Shown here in pieces: positions 1 to 9,015 of a DNA stretch of 64,000 bases. Under the pieces are notes generated by a model that saw only the letters and a program-made list of their open reading frames with translations, was not told where the DNA came from and ran no database searches. This DNA is from Proluteimonas luteida (GTDB taxonomy: Bacteria > Pseudomonadota > Gammaproteobacteria > Xanthomonadales > Xanthomonadaceae): contig NZ_JAIWPT010000003.1 of the NCBI RefSeq assembly GCF_021191695.1, positions 1 through 64,000 on the forward strand. Direction: 5' to 3'. Position 1 is the stretch's first letter. The number at the start of each line of letters is the position of its first letter. A program made the translations under genes and the position numbers.

Positions 1-2
1 TG

Positions 3-230
3 GGCGAAAATGCCGCGGTGATCGAGCTCGACGAGGTCGATGCCGCGCGCCGCCTGCTGGCCTGGGCACGTGCCGGTGATCTCGTCGTCGCACCGATCTT
101 CGACGCCGCGCCGCGTGCGCGGCTGCAGGCCCTGCTCGATGCGATGCAGGCCACCGGCTGGCAGGCGGGCGACCCGCTGCCGCCCAGCGACGAGGACCGT
201 GATGACGCGACACCAGGAACACCGGCATGA
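3..230 (+). CDS. 3' end of a CDS (possible Mur-ligase-type C-terminus)
   Basis: An open frame enters from the left edge and stops at 228-230, giving about 75 C-terminal residues. The segment around [15 protein letters not shown] followed by a helical [10 protein letters not shown] resembles the end of Mur-ligase/cyanophycin-synthetase-like proteins, where a nucleotide-fold strand ends in '(R)PGDLV'. That match is from memory and weak. The stop overlaps the trpC start in an ATGA arrangement, so the gene is probably translationally coupled to trpC. The start lies outside the window. Confidence 0.5.
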   Translation, partial: GENAAVIELDEVDAARRLLAWARAGDLVVAPIFDAAPRARLQALLDAMQATGWQAGDPLPPSDEDRDDATPGTPA

Positions 231-1921
231 GTGACGTGCTGCAGCGGATCGTGCAGCGCAAGCACGAGGAGATCGCCGCGCGCCGCGCCGCCGTGCCGCT
301 GGCGGAGATCGTCGCGCGCGCCGCCGATGCCGCGCCGGTGCGCGGCTTCGCCGCCGCGATCGAGGCGAAGATTGCCGCCGGCGACGCCGCGGTGATCGCC
401 GAGGTCAAGAAGGCCAGCCCGTCGAAGGGCGTGATCCGGCCCGACTTCCGTCCCGCCGACATCGCCCGCAGCTACGCGGCCGGCGGCGCGGCCTGCCTGT
501 CGGTGCTGACCGACATCGATTTCTTCCAGGGCGACGATGCCTACCTGGTCGAGGCGCGCGCGGCCTGCGCGCTGCCGGTGCTGCGCAAGGACTTCATCCT
601 CGATCCCTGGCAGGTCCACGAGGCGCGCGCGCTCGGCGCCGACTGCATCCTGCTGATCGTCGCCGCGCTCGAGGACCAGCGGATGATCGAGCTCGGCGGA
701 CTGGCGATGTCGCTGGGCATGGACGTGCTGGTCGAGGTCCACGACATCGACGAGCTGGAGCGCGCGCTGCAGGTGCCGGCGCCGCTGCTGGGCATCAACA
801 ACCGCAGCCTGCGCACCTTCGAGGTCTCGCTCGACACCACGCTGGCGCTGCAGGCCGCGGTGCCGCGTGATCGCCGGCTGGTCACCGAGAGCGGCATCCA
901 CAGCCGCGAGGACGTATTGCGGATGCGCGGCGCCGGCATCGATGCGTTCCTGGTCGGCGAATCCTTCATGCGCGAGCCCGACCCGGGCGCCGCGCTGCGC
1001 CGGCTGTTCGCCGTCGCCTCGCCCGTTGCACAGGCCCCGGTGGTCGCGGCACCGGCCCCCGGGGCACCGCCTGTGCCAGCGGCGCCGCCTGCGGGCCTGT
1101 CCGCCATCGCGATCGCGTCCGCGACCGCGCCGGTGGCAGCGGCCGACGAGGCGCCGGCATCCGCCGACGACGCGTCGCCGGTCGTCGCGCAACTGCTCAA
1201 GCCTGCTTCCGGCGCCACGCCGGAGAAGACCGTCGTGTTCGACTTCGACCACACGCTCTACGACGGCGACTCGGGCACCCACCTGTTCAAGTGGCTGATC
1301 CGGCGCAGCTGGTGGCGGATCGCGCTGGCGCTGCTGGTCTCGCCGGTGTTCGGCCCGATGATCGCGTTCCTGCCGACCCGCCGCTACGGAATTTCCGCGT
1401 TCGTGTGGATCGGCACGATCGGACTGCACAGCCGCGGCTCGCTGGACAGGCTGATCGACCACTACGTGGCCACCCATGCCGACGGGATCCGGCCACGGCT
1501 GCTGCCGGTCGCGCTGGACGTGCTGCATGCGCACCGCGAGGCCGGCGACCGCGTGGTCATCGCCACCGGCGCGCCGCCGGAGCTGGCGCGCGCGATCCTC
1601 GCCTTCGTCGCCCACGAGACCGTGCCGGTGATCGGCACCGCGGTCGGGCCCAGGCTGGGCGCGGTGATCGCGACCCGGCACTGCCATGCCGAGGAGAAGA
1701 TGCGGATGCTGCGCGAGCGCGGTTACGGCGACATCGACGTCGCCTATTCGGACTCGTCGGCGGACCTGCCGCTGCTGCGGGCGGCGAAGGCGCCGGTGGT
1801 GGTCAATCCCAAGCCGGGCGCGGTCGCGATGTTCCGCCGGGTGCTGCCGCCGGGCACGCCGATCCTCAACTGGGGCTGCCGCGACCGCGGCGGCGATGCG
1901 GTGGCCTCAACCGGCCAGTAG
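227..1921 (+). CDS. trpC: Indole-3-glycerol phosphate synthase fused to a HAD-family phosphatase
   Basis: Residues 1-265 are a complete TrpC TIM barrel, which converts carboxyphenylamino-deoxyribulose phosphate to indoleglycerol phosphate in tryptophan synthesis. Visible motifs are [33 protein letters not shown] and FLVGESFM, carrying the catalytic lysines and glutamate. Residues 266-335 are an Ala/Pro-rich linker. From about residue 336 a HAD-IB (SerB-like) phosphatase begins: D339-F-D341-H-T343 is motif I, VIATG is the motif II threonine, and S508-D509-S-S-A-D513 is the acidic motif. A hydrophobic cap segment follows motif I. The frame is open throughout with no internal stop. TrpC is normally about 265 residues alone or fused to TrpF, so the HAD fusion is unusual. 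The HAD substrate is unknown. The 3' end overlaps the convergent TauE gene by 15 bp. Confidence 0.93.
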   Translation: MSDVLQRIVQRKHEEIAARRAAVPLAEIVARAADAAPVRGFAAAIEAKIAAGDAAVIAEVKKASPSKGVIRPDFRPADIARSYAAGGAACLSVLTDIDFFQGDDAYLVEARAACALPVLRKDFILDPWQVHEARALGADCILLIVAALEDQRMIELGGLAMSLGMDVLVEVHDIDELERALQVPAPLLGINNRSLRTFEVSLDTTLALQAAVPRDRRLVTESGIHSREDVLRMRGAGIDAFLVGESFMREPDPGAALRRLFAVASPVAQAPVVAAPAPGAPPVPAAPPAGLSAIAIASATAPVAAADEAPASADDASPVVAQLLKPASGATPEKTVVFDFDHTLYDGDSGTHLFKWLIRRSWWRIALALLVSPVFGPMIAFLPTRRYGISAFVWIGTIGLHSRGSLDRLIDHYVATHADGIRPRLLPVALDVLHAHREAGDRVVIATGAPPELARAILAFVAHETVPVIGTAVGPRLGAVIATRHCHAEEKMRMLRERGYGDIDVAYSDSSADLPLLRAAKAPVVVNPKPGAVAMFRRVLPPGTPILNWGCRDRGGDAVASTGQ

Positions 1922-2659
1922 CGAGCGGCCGATCTGGTACAGGCTGATCGCCATCACCAGCACGCCGACCGCCAGCAGCACCCAGCGCTCGCGCACGTAG
2001 CGCACGAACACCGCCGCCAGCGGCGCGGCGACCATGCCGCCGACCAGCAGGCCGAGCACGATCTCCAGGTGCTGCAGGCCCATCGACAGGAAGAACGTCA
2101 CCGAGATCGCCAGGGTCACCAGGAACTCGGCGGCATTGACGGTGCCGATGGTGGTGCGCGCGACGCCGCCGCGCGCGAGCAGGGTCGAGGTCGCCACCGG
2201 GCCCCAGCCGCCACCGCCGCTGGCATCGAGCAGGCCGGCGAAGAACCCCAGCAGCGGCACGCGCCGTACCTCGCGCCCGGGCAGCAGGCGGCCCATCGCG
2301 CGCAGCAGGATCAGCACCGACAGCACCAGCAGGTAGGCGTAGATGAAGGGGCGGACCGCATCGCCGGGCAGTTGCGTCAGCACGTAGGCGCCGATGATGC
2401 CGCCGGCCATGCCCGGCAGCGCCAGGCGCAGGAACAGCCGTTTGTCGACGTTGCGCATCGCCAGGTGCGAGGCGCCGGACGCGCCGGTCGTGAACACCTC
2501 GGCGGTATGCACGCTGGCGCTGACCGCGGCCGGCGGCAGGCCCATGCTCAGCAGCACCGACGACGAGACCAGGCCGAAGGCCATGCCCAGCGCGCCGTCG
2601 ATCAGCTGCGCGGCCAGGCCGATCATCACGAAGAACAGGAACTGGTCGCTGAATTCCAC
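1907..2659 (-). CDS. TauE/SafE family sulfite/anion exporter-like membrane protein
   Basis: A 250-aa protein with about eight hydrophobic segments and the two-fold repeated layout of TauE/SafE permeases. The N-terminal part, [14 protein letters not shown], is the typical 'IDGxLGMG(Y/F)G' signature of this family, and the related GGGGWGPV occurs in the second half. Family members export sulfite, sulfoacetate or other small anions across the inner membrane; the substrate cannot be told from sequence. The start is a GTG at 2657-2659 and no upstream in-frame ATG is better placed. It converges on trpC with a 15-bp overlap of the 3' ends. Confidence 0.85.
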   Translation of the reverse strand: MEFSDQFLFFVMIGLAAQLIDGALGMAFGLVSSSVLLSMGLPPAAVSASVHTAEVFTTGASGASHLAMRNVDKRLFLRLALPGMAGGIIGAYVLTQLPGDAVRPFIYAYLLVLSVLILLRAMGRLLPGREVRRVPLLGFFAGLLDASGGGGWGPVATSTLLARGGVARTTIGTVNAAEFLVTLAISVTFFLSMGLQHLEIVLGLLVGGMVAAPLAAVFVRYVRERWVLLAVGVLVMAISLYQIGRSLLAG

Positions 2660-2739
2660 GGGCGTCGTCCGCTATGGAGGGCCGGCGCGTGCGAGGTCGC
2701 GGGGTCAGGCCCGGCGGGGCAGCACCCGCATCGCGTCCG

Positions 2740-3213
2740 TCACGCGTCGCCGAGGCGCTTGATGAAGCGCAGTGTGCCATCGCTGAAGCCGCAGGCCTTG
2801 TAGAAGGCATGCGCGTCGGCGCGCTGCGAACCGCTGGTCAGCTCCAGCCGCGCGGCGCCACCGAAGCGCGCGCGCCGTTCCGCCTCCTTCAGCAGCTGCC
2901 GGCCCAGCCCGCAGCCCTGTTCGGCCTCGGTGACCACCAGTGCGGTGATGCGGCAGGTCGTGGTGCCCAGCGGCAGGTAGTACATGAAGTCCAGCGCGAC
3001 CAGGCCGCAGACGCGGCCGCCGCTGCGCGCCAGCACCAGCGCCTGGCGGTCGTTGGCGGTGATGGTGCGGATGCGCTCGAGCGCATCGTCGACGCTGCAC
3101 GGGAACCCCATTTCCGACAGCAGCGCGGCCACGTCGTCGGCATCGATCGGCGACGCGGTGCGCAGGTCGGCATCGGGCAGGTCGCCGCGTGGCGCGAAAT
3201 GGCCGCGATGCAT
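2740..3213 (-). CDS. GNAT family N-acetyltransferase
   Basis: A 157-aa single-domain GNAT protein. The acetyl-CoA binding motif A is seen as VTEAEQGCGLGRQLLKEAE (Q-x-x-G-x-G), and the C-terminal HAFYKACGF is the usual motif B 'fY.k.GF'. The substrate is unknown. The start at 3213 (MHRGHF) lies 11 bp downstream of the clp stop, so the gene is probably co-transcribed with clp. The open frame runs much further upstream but only as an antisense artefact across clp and speD. Confidence 0.85.
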   Translation of the reverse strand: MHRGHFAPRGDLPDADLRTASPIDADDVAALLSEMGFPCSVDDALERIRTITANDRQALVLARSGGRVCGLVALDFMYYLPLGTTTCRITALVVTEAEQGCGLGRQLLKEAERRARFGGAARLELTSGSQRADAHAFYKACGFSDGTLRFIKRLGDA

Positions 3214-3224
3214 CGTGCTGGCCT

Positions 3225-3914
3225 TCAGCGCGTGCCGAACAGCACGATGGTCTTGCCGCGCGCGGTCAGCTTGCCGTCGGCCTGCAGCTTCTTGAGCACG
3301 CGCCCGGCCATCTCGCGCGAGCAGCCGACCAGCCGCGCCAGCTCCTGCCGCGAGATCCGCAGCTGGGTCCCCTGCGGATGGGTCATCGCTTCCGGTTCGC
3401 GGGTCAGGTCGTGCAGGGTGCGGGTGATGCGGTCGGTGACGTCGAGGAACGCCAGCCGCCCGGCCTTGCGGCTGGTGTCGAGCAGGCGCCGCGACAGCTG
3501 TGCGCCGATCGCGTAGATGATCGCGGTCGCGTCGTTGGCCAGCGGGCCCTCGAACAGCTGGTACAGCCGCTCGTAGCTGATCTCCGCCAGCTCGCACTGG
3601 GTGCGGGTGCGCAGGATCACCTCGCGCACGTCCGACTCGATGAACAGGCCCATCTCGCCGACCATCTCGCCGCGGCCGAAGTAGCCGAGGATCAGCTCGC
3701 GGCCGTCGTCTTCCTCCGTGATGATGCTGACCGAGCCGTTGATGACGAAGTACAGGGTGCCGGCCGGGTCGCCGGGGCGGAACACGTCGCTGCGCGGGGG
3801 ATAGCGGCGACGGTGGCAATGGGCAAGGAACCGCTCGATGGTCGCAGGGGTCGGTGCCAGGGGATGCAGGGGGCGTGTGGAAGTCGGGATGAGGGCCACG
3901 GAGGTTGGCTTCAT
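3225..3914 (-). CDS. clp: Clp, CRP/FNR-family global regulator
   Basis: A 229-aa CRP-like transcription factor; known Xanthomonas Clp proteins are about 230 aa. Residues roughly 30-140 form the cyclic-nucleotide-binding beta-roll, with GEMVGEMGLF at the phosphate-binding-cassette position. A dimerisation helix follows (LFEGPLANDATAIIYAIG), and SRQELARLVGCSREMAGRVL near residue 188 is the recognition helix-turn-helix. In Xanthomonas Clp controls exopolysaccharide, extracellular enzymes and motility and is inhibited by c-di-GMP rather than activated by cAMP; that is family knowledge. ATG 3914 was chosen because upstream residues look non-coding. It is divergent from speD, with about 139 bp between the starts for both promoters. 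Confidence 0.95.
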   Translation of the reverse strand: MKPTSVALIPTSTRPLHPLAPTPATIERFLAHCHRRRYPPRSDVFRPGDPAGTLYFVINGSVSIITEEDDGRELILGYFGRGEMVGEMGLFIESDVREVILRTRTQCELAEISYERLYQLFEGPLANDATAIIYAIGAQLSRRLLDTSRKAGRLAFLDVTDRITRTLHDLTREPEAMTHPQGTQLRISRQELARLVGCSREMAGRVLKKLQADGKLTARGKTIVLFGTR

Positions 3915-4053
3915 GTCGCCAGATGAACGAGGGAATGCGTGAGAGTAGGCGGTCCGGTGCGCCGGGGCAAACCCATGGCGGCTCCGAGGTCGCGGGGCGG
4001 GGGCGGTTTGCCGCATAATCGCGGTTTCGTCCAGCCCCCGAGGGTCGACCGCT

Positions 4054-4845
4054 GTGGTCAAACCGCTTCCCCGCCTGAAGCTCCAGGGTTTCAACAACCT
4101 GACCAAGGCACTGTCGTTCAACATCTACGATGTCTGCTACGCCGCGTCCGAGGACGAGCGGCGCCGCTACATCGAGTACATCGACGAGGCCTACAACGCC
4201 GACCGGCTGACCCAGATCCTGACCGACGTGGCCGAGATCATCGGCGCCAACATCCTCAACATCGCGCGCCAGGACTACGACCCGCAGGGCGCGTCGGTGA
4301 CGATCCTGATCTCCGAGGAGCCGGTGATCGACAAGTCGCAGGCCAAGGGCGTGATCTCCGACGCGGTGGTCGCGCACCTCGACAAGTCGCACATCACCGT
4401 GCACACCTATCCCGAGACCCACCCGGACAACGGCATCGCGACGTTCCGGGCCGACATCGACGTGGCGACCTGTGGCGTGATCTCGCCGCTGAAGGCGCTG
4501 AACTACCTGATCGAGAGCCTCGAGTCCGACATCGTGGTCATGGACTACCGCGTGCGCGGCTTCACCCGCGACGTCAAGGGCAAGAAGCACTACATCGACC
4601 ACAAGATCAACTCGATCCAGGACTACCTGGCCAAGAACATCCGCTCGCGCTACGAGATGCTCGACGTCAACGTCTACCAGGAGAACATCTTCCACACCAA
4701 GATGCATCTCAAGGACTTCGACCTCGACACCTACCTGTTCGAGGAGAAGGCCCGCAACCTGTCGTTCAAGGACCGGATGAAGATCGAGGCGCGCCTGCGC
4801 CGCGAGATCGAGGAGCTGTATCACGGGCGCAACCTCGTCGATTGA
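4054..4845 (+). CDS. speD: S-adenosylmethionine decarboxylase proenzyme
   Basis: A 263-aa SpeD of the long, E. coli-like class. It decarboxylates S-adenosylmethionine to supply the aminopropyl donor for spermidine. Self-cleavage gives beta and alpha chains and a pyruvoyl group: the sequence [14 protein letters not shown] places the processing site between K111 and S112, the same numbering as the E. coli enzyme. The start is GTG 4054 ([10 protein letters not shown]). CATAAT at 4014-4019 could be its -10 element. It is divergent from clp, an arrangement conserved in Xanthomonadaceae. Confidence 0.96.
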   Translation: MVKPLPRLKLQGFNNLTKALSFNIYDVCYAASEDERRRYIEYIDEAYNADRLTQILTDVAEIIGANILNIARQDYDPQGASVTILISEEPVIDKSQAKGVISDAVVAHLDKSHITVHTYPETHPDNGIATFRADIDVATCGVISPLKALNYLIESLESDIVVMDYRVRGFTRDVKGKKHYIDHKINSIQDYLAKNIRSRYEMLDVNVYQENIFHTKMHLKDFDLDTYLFEEKARNLSFKDRMKIEARLRREIEELYHGRNLVD

Positions 4846-4853
4846 CGGGGGAG

Positions 4854-5021
4854 CCGTGATTCGTGATTGGTGATTCGTGATGGCGGACCACCTCATCGGA
4901 ACGGCCTCGCGAGATGCGGGGCCGTTTCCGTTCTGGGGTAGTGTGGTCAGGATCGTGCGGCACGTGTGGGCAGTCCGTATCTGCTCTGTCGAATCACGAA
5001 TCACGAATTACCAATCACGGG
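4854..5021. repeat. Dispersed GATTCGT-rich element, copy A
   Basis: This fills the space between the convergent speD and coq7 genes. The left end holds overlapping heptamers of the type GTGATTC/GTGATTG (4854-4882). The right end holds the complementary GAATCAC units (4990-5020), so the element has imperfect terminal inverted repeats around a core of about 105 bp. The core has no coding potential. Related copies sit at 39143-39285 (B) and 61385-61560 (C). Heptamer repeats of this type are common in Xanthomonad intergenic DNA. Confidence 0.75.
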
Positions 5022-5037
5022 CTGTCGCGCGCCCGCG

Positions 5038-5685
5038 CTACAGCCGGTACGCCACCGCCTTCATCAGCTTCGACGCCGCCGCCATCAGGCTCGGGATCGG
5101 CTGCGGCAGCACGCGTGCGCCGGCCTGTTCGGCGTGCTCGGCATGGCGCGCCTCGTCGATCTTCATCTGCCGCAGGATGTCGCGGCTGCGCTGGTCGGCC
5201 TCGGGCAGGGTCCGCAGGTGCTCGTCGAGGTGCGCCTCGACCTGGCGCTCGGTCTCGACCACGAAGCCGAGGTTCCAGCCGTCGCCGCGCAGGCCGGCCG
5301 CCGCGCCCAGCGCGTAGCTGCCGGCATACCACAGCGGGTTGAACAGGCTGGGGCGGCTGTCGAGTTCGCGCAGGCGCTGCGCGCACCACGCCAGGTGATC
5401 GGTCTCCTCCTGCGCGGCCTCGAGCAGGTGGGCGCGGGTGGCGTCCTCGCGCGCGACCGCGGCCTGGCCGAAGTACAGCCCCTGCGCGCAGATCTCGCCG
5501 ACGTGGTTGATCCGCATCAGTCCCGCCGCATGCCGGCGCTCGTCCGTGTCGAGTTCGATGTCGGGCGTGCTGGCGGCGGGGTTGGGGCGGGTGGCCGGCG
5601 GATTGCCGAACACGGTATCGAGCGCGCGCTGGGTTTCGACCAGCAACTGGTCGAGCGGGCTGTATCGCAGCCGTGGGCTGGTCAT
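5038..5685 (-). CDS. coq7: Coq7-type demethoxyubiquinone hydroxylase
   Basis: A 215-aa ferritin-like diiron monooxygenase that performs a late ring hydroxylation in ubiquinone synthesis at the inner membrane. Predicted diiron ligands are E64 (NHVGE), E94 and H97 (EETDH), E144 or E146 (VETER), and E178 and H181 (DEARH). The N-terminal 40 residues form the short extension usual in bacterial Coq7. ATG 5685 gives [10 protein letters not shown]. The gene converges on speD across repeat element A and is divergent from rplM. Confidence 0.94.
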   Translation of the reverse strand: MTSPRLRYSPLDQLLVETQRALDTVFGNPPATRPNPAASTPDIELDTDERRHAAGLMRINHVGEICAQGLYFGQAAVAREDATRAHLLEAAQEETDHLAWCAQRLRELDSRPSLFNPLWYAGSYALGAAAGLRGDGWNLGFVVETERQVEAHLDEHLRTLPEADQRSRDILRQMKIDEARHAEHAEQAGARVLPQPIPSLMAAASKLMKAVAYRL

Positions 5686-5784
5686 CGAACGGACTCCGGT
5701 AACGGCCCCCGCGCGTCGGCGGCGGGCATGGCGTATGATTCTCGGCCCTCGCGGCGGCCGGCGCCAGCCGACGGGGCGGCGGAC

Positions 5785-5813
5785 TTGCAGGCATCGGGAA
5801 TGCCCGCTATCAT
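5785..5813 (+). promoter_or_regulatory. Predicted sigma-70 promoter of rplM-rpsI
   Basis: TTGCAG (5785-5790) and TATCAT (5808-5813) are separated by exactly 17 bp. This is the best consensus promoter in the window and points at rplM. Initiation near 5820 would leave a leader of about 170 nt before the rplM start at 5990, long enough for leader regulation of a ribosomal-protein operon. I recognise no named leader motif in it, and the rest of 5686-5989 shows no gene. Confidence 0.6.
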
Positions 5814-5989
5814 TCCGCCTCTTTCGTTCCGCGAAAGCACGTTTTCCGCCAAAGCTGGTGCCCGGCCCGTGGTTGCAGGGCCCACTGCCGCGGAACCCGT
5901 TTCGACAACGCGAGGCAAAGTTCCGCCGGCCGGGCATTCCCGCCGTCGCAATCCGCCCGACCAGTCACCGACCGAGTAGCAAATCCGTC

Positions 5990-6418
5990 ATGAAGACCTT
6001 CACCGCCAAGTCCGAGACCGTCCAGCGCGACTGGTATCTCGTCGACGCCACCGACAAGACGCTGGGCCGCCTGAGCGCGGAAATCGCCCACCGCCTGCGT
6101 GGCAAGCACAAGCCCGTCTACACCCCGCACGTCGACACCGGCGACTACATCATCGTGGTCAATGCCGAGAAGATCGCCGTGACCGGCAAGAAGCTGACGG
6201 ACAAGCTCTATCACCGCTTCACGGGCTACATCGGCAACCTGAAGACCGAGACCCTGGGCCAGGCGCTGGAGCGCCACCCGGAGCGCGTGATCGAGATCGC
6301 GGTCAAGGGCATGCTGCCGAAGAATCCGCTCGGCCGTGCCATGTACCGCAAGCTCAAGGTCTACAAGGGCTCGGAGCATCCGCATTCCGCCCAGCAGCCC
6401 CAGCCCCTGGAACTCTAA
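5990..6418 (+). CDS. rplM: 50S ribosomal protein L13
   Basis: A 142-aa protein with the canonical L13 start ([20 protein letters not shown]) and core features [33 protein letters not shown] and [14 protein letters not shown]13 is an early-assembly 23S rRNA-binding protein of the large subunit. It sits 3 bp upstream of rpsI, the universal L13-S9 operon. Confidence 0.99.
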   Translation: MKTFTAKSETVQRDWYLVDATDKTLGRLSAEIAHRLRGKHKPVYTPHVDTGDYIIVVNAEKIAVTGKKLTDKLYHRFTGYIGNLKTETLGQALERHPERVIEIAVKGMLPKNPLGRAMYRKLKVYKGSEHPHSAQQPQPLEL

Positions 6419-6421
6419 GAC

Positions 6422-6814
6422 ATGGCTATCTCCCAGAATTACGGCACCGGCCGTCGCAAGTCCTCCGTCGCCCGCGTGTTCCTGCGCAAGGGCAGCGGCA
6501 ACATCACCGTCAACGACCGTCCGCTGGACGAGTTCTTCGGCCGCGAGACCGCGCGCATGATCGTGCGCCAGCCGCTGGAACTGACCCAGAACACCGAGAC
6601 GTTCGACGTCGTCGTCACCGCCTCGGGCGGCGGCACCACCGGCCAGGCCGGTGCGATCCGCCTGGGCATCGCCCGTGCGCTGGTCGAGTACGACGAAACC
6701 CTGAAGACCGAGCTGCGCCGTGCCGGCTTCATGACCCGTGACGCCCGCGAAGTCGAGCGCAAGAAGGTCGGTCTGCACAAGGCTCGCCGCGCGACGCAGT
6801 TCTCGAAGCGCTAA
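6422..6814 (+). CDS. rpsI: 30S ribosomal protein S9
   Basis: A 130-aa S9 with the standard N-terminus [16 protein letters not shown], the [11 protein letters not shown] block and the conserved C-terminal tail ending FSKR, which reaches the P-site tRNA in the ribosome. It follows rplM with a 3-bp gap and is certainly co-transcribed. An 8-bp hairpin at 6829-6847 lies just after the stop. Confidence 0.99.
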   Translation: MAISQNYGTGRRKSSVARVFLRKGSGNITVNDRPLDEFFGRETARMIVRQPLELTQNTETFDVVVTASGGGTTGQAGAIRLGIARALVEYDETLKTELRRAGFMTRDAREVERKKVGLHKARRATQFSKR

Positions 6815-6828
6815 TCGTGGTTGCCGGT

Positions 6829-6847
6829 GTCGTGCGCATCGCACGAC
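6829..6847 (+). terminator. Hairpin after rpsI
   Basis: Perfect 8-bp stem GTCGTGCG/CGCACGAC with a CAT loop, 14 bp after the rpsI stop. There is no T-run behind it, so it may be an mRNA 3'-end stabiliser or a weak terminator rather than a classical intrinsic terminator. Confidence 0.45.
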
Positions 6848-6864
6848 GCTGGCGACGCCGATGC

Positions 6865-6895
6865 TTGCGGAAAACCGCGGTGTCGGCGTTAGAAT
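6865..6895 (+). promoter_or_regulatory. Possible promoter of tRNA-Gln
   Basis: TTGCGG (6865-6870) and TAGAAT (6890-6895) lie directly before the tRNA, whose 5' end is 10 bp after the -10 element. The 19-bp spacer is long, so the -35 element is the less certain half. Confidence 0.4.
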
Positions 6896-6904
6896 ACGCA
6901 CCAT

Positions 6905-6979
6905 AGCCCCGTCGCCAAGCGGTAAGGCACCTGACTCTGACTCAGGCATTCGGAGGTTCGAATCCTTCCGGGGCTGCCA
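6905..6979 (+). tRNA. tRNA-Gln (CUG)
   Basis: A 75-nt gene with an encoded CCA end. The acceptor stem AGCCCCG (6905-6911) pairs with CGGGGCT (6969-6975), followed by discriminator G and CCA. The anticodon arm CCTGA-CTCTGAC-TCAGG gives anticodon CTG. The D-loop GCCAAGCGGTAAGGC and T-loop GGTTCGAATCC are canonical. A strong terminator follows at once. Confidence 0.97.
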
Positions 6980-6984
6980 TCCAA

Positions 6985-7017
6985 ACGAAGAAGCCCGCCG
7001 ATGGCGGGCTTCTTCGT
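6985..7017 (+). terminator. Intrinsic terminator after tRNA-Gln
   Basis: A 15-bp perfect stem, from ACGAAGAAGCCCGCC (6985-6999) to its complement (7003-7017), with a GAT loop. The inner part is GC-rich and the descending strand carries TTCTTC. It begins 5 bp after the tRNA CCA. Confidence 0.85.
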
Positions 7018-7092
7018 GTCCGGCCCCGCAACACGGCCGTTCTGTTGATTCTTCTCCGATGAGATAACAAGGGAAGACGGCTGTCCGGACCT

Positions 7093-7122
7093 TGCGTAGG
7101 TCGGCCCTGCGCGGCCGACGTG
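7093..7122. repeat. REP-like palindrome, copy 1
   Basis: A 30-bp palindromic unit with arms GTCGGCC and GGCCGAC, preceded by TGCGTAG. An almost identical copy (28 of 30 bases) is at 12152-12181. Both are intergenic. Nearby, GGGGCGTTGCCCC (7147-7159) forms a second small palindrome. The remainder of 7018-7221 shows no gene. Confidence 0.7.
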
Positions 7123-7221
7123 TGGTGTCCGGCTCCGCGCAGCGTGGGGGCGTTGCCCCGACCTGCCCGGTGCGCGCAATTGCCGCATGCGCGGGCCGCG
7201 GCGCGGATTTAGAATTCGGCG

Positions 7222-7956
7222 ATGAACGCCTATCCGCCGCCTTACTCTCCCGTCTCCAGCGTTGTCGCCGATCTGCGTACGCGCGGCGAGGCCGTCGTCG
7301 CGCCGCAGGACGTCGCCGCGTTGTGCGGCATTCCGCTGGCCGACCTCGACGCGTTGCGCCCCAGCTGGGACGAACTGCCCGAAGACGGTTACCTGAAGGA
7401 CGGCGGCCGCTACCGGCGGCGGCGGCATTCGTGCTTCGTGCAGGACGGTGGCGACCTGCGGCAGATACCGCACCGCGCGCACTGGCAATCCGTCGACTAC
7501 AACGCGCTGCACGGCGGCATGCACCGCTGGTTCGAGCCGATCCAGGCGGACATCGTCGCGCGGCCGGTCTGGTCGCGGCTGCTGGTGGGGCTGGGCGAGG
7601 TGTTCGCGCAGGTGCATCCGCGCGCGCCGTGGTACATCGAGGCCCACCAGTTCAGGATCGACACCACCGACGGCATCGGCCGGCCGACCCCGGAAGGCGC
7701 GCACCGCGACGGCGTGGACTTCGTCGCGGTGCTGCTGGTCGGACGCCGCGGCATCAAGGGGGGCGAGACCCGGGTATTCGAGGCCGACGGCCCCAACGGC
7801 CAACGCTTCACGCTGACCGAGCCATGGTCGCTGCTGCTGCTCGACGATGCCCGGGTGATCCACGAATCCACGCCGATCCAGCCGGTCGACGGCGAAGGGC
7901 ACCGCGACACGCTGGTGCTGACGTACCGCAGCGGGGCGTTCCAGGGCGAGGACTGA
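7222..7956 (+). CDS. 2OG-Fe(II) dioxygenase family protein
   Basis: A 244-aa protein of the family that includes bacterial L-isoleucine dioxygenase-type 2-oxoglutarate enzymes (Pfam '2OG-Fe dioxygenase'). The metal-binding facial triad is visible as H161-R-D163 in HRDGVDF and H214 in RVIHEST, and R228 is a candidate 2-oxoglutarate-binding arginine. The fold core HQFRIDT, the ETRVFE turn and LLLLDDARVIH fit the double-stranded beta-helix. The substrate is unknown; an amino acid or a modified side chain is possible. TAGAAT at 7210-7215 sits only 6 bp before the ATG, so the transcript may be leaderless. Confidence 0.8.
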   Translation: MNAYPPPYSPVSSVVADLRTRGEAVVAPQDVAALCGIPLADLDALRPSWDELPEDGYLKDGGRYRRRRHSCFVQDGGDLRQIPHRAHWQSVDYNALHGGMHRWFEPIQADIVARPVWSRLLVGLGEVFAQVHPRAPWYIEAHQFRIDTTDGIGRPTPEGAHRDGVDFVAVLLVGRRGIKGGETRVFEADGPNGQRFTLTEPWSLLLLDDARVIHESTPIQPVDGEGHRDTLVLTYRSGAFQGED

Positions 7957-8022
7957 ACCGCCCCTGCCGGAGGCTGCTCTGGTTACACTTGCAACAATAA
8001 GCAGACGCCAACGGAGTTCGGG

Positions 8023-9015
8023 ATGAAGCTGGGTTCACTGAAGGAGGGCGGCCGCGACGGCACCCTGATCGTCGTCTCGCGCGATCTCGCCACCGCGGTC
8101 CGCGCGACCGGCATCGCCGCGACGCTGCAGCGGGCGCTGGAGGACTGGTCGAACGCCGCGCCGCGCCTCAGCGCGCTGTCCGAATCGCTGAATGCCGGTG
8201 CGGCCGAGGGCGCGTTCGATGTCGATCCCGCGGCGCTGGCCTCGCCGCTGCCGCGCGCCTACGAGTTCGTCGACGGCAGCGCCTACCTGCCGCACGTCGC
8301 GCGCGTGCGCCGCGCACGCGGCGCCGAGGTGCCGGAGAGCTTCTACACCGATCCGCTGATGTACCAGGCCACCAGCGCGGCCTTTCTGGGGCCGCGCGAT
8401 GCGGTCCGGGTCGTCAGCGAGGACTACGGCATCGACCTGGAGGCCGAGATCGTCGTCGTCACCGACGACGTGCCGATGGCGGTGACGCCGGCGCAGGCCG
8501 CGGGCCACATCCAGCTGGTCGGGCTGGTCAACGACGTGTCGCTGCGCAACCTGATTCCCGGCGAGCTGGCCAAGGGCTTCGGCTTCCTGCAGTCCAAGCC
8601 ACGCTCGGCGCTGAGCCCGGTGTTCGTCACCCCGGACGAGCTGGGCGACGCGTGGCGCGGCAACAAGCTGCACCTGCCGCTGCTGACCCACGTCAACGGC
8701 AAATGGTTCGGCGCGCCCGAGGCCGGCGTCGACATGCAGTTCGACTTCTCGCAGCTGGTCGCGCATGCGGCGAAGACGCGGCCGCTGTCGGCCGGCACGA
8801 TCGTCGGTTCGGGCACGATCGCCAACGAGGACACCTCCAAGGGCGCGTCGTGCTTCGCCGAGCAGCGCACCGTCGAGGCGCTCGAGCATGGCGCGCCGAA
8901 GACCCCGTTCCTGTCGTTCGGCGACCGGGTGCGCATCGAGATGCTCGACCGCGACGGCGCCAGCATCTTCGGCGCGATCGAACAGGCCATCGAGCGGCAG
9001 GCGCTGCCCGGGTGA
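8023..9015 (+). CDS. Fumarylacetoacetate hydrolase family protein
   Basis: A 330-aa FAH-family hydrolase, probably fumarylacetoacetase, which splits fumarylacetoacetate to fumarate and acetoacetate at the end of tyrosine catabolism. The core metal-binding block is present: DYGIDLEAEIVVVTDD (E-x-E type ligands), then GLVNDVSLRNL and GFGFLQSKPRSALSPV. Near the C-terminus GSGTIANEDTSKGASC is typical of the bacterial two-domain class. The next gene, maleylacetoacetate isomerase, overlaps its stop (GTGA) and supports this pathway. TACACT at 7984-7989 is a plausible -10 element. Confidence 0.9.
   Translation: MKLGSLKEGGRDGTLIVVSRDLATAVRATGIAATLQRALEDWSNAAPRLSALSESLNAGAAEGAFDVDPAALASPLPRAYEFVDGSAYLPHVARVRRARGAEVPESFYTDPLMYQATSAAFLGPRDAVRVVSEDYGIDLEAEIVVVTDDVPMAVTPAQAAGHIQLVGLVNDVSLRNLIPGELAKGFGFLQSKPRSALSPVFVTPDELGDAWRGNKLHLPLLTHVNGKWFGAPEAGVDMQFDFSQLVAHAAKTRPLSAGTIVGSGTIANEDTSKGASCFAEQRTVEALEHGAPKTPFLSFGDRVRIEMLDRDGASIFGAIEQAIERQALPG

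Noticed and set aside
2740..5004. A 754-codon minus frame covering the GNAT gene, clp and speD
   Set aside because: Only the last 157 codons show a fold (GNAT). The rest is out of frame with clp or antisense to speD.
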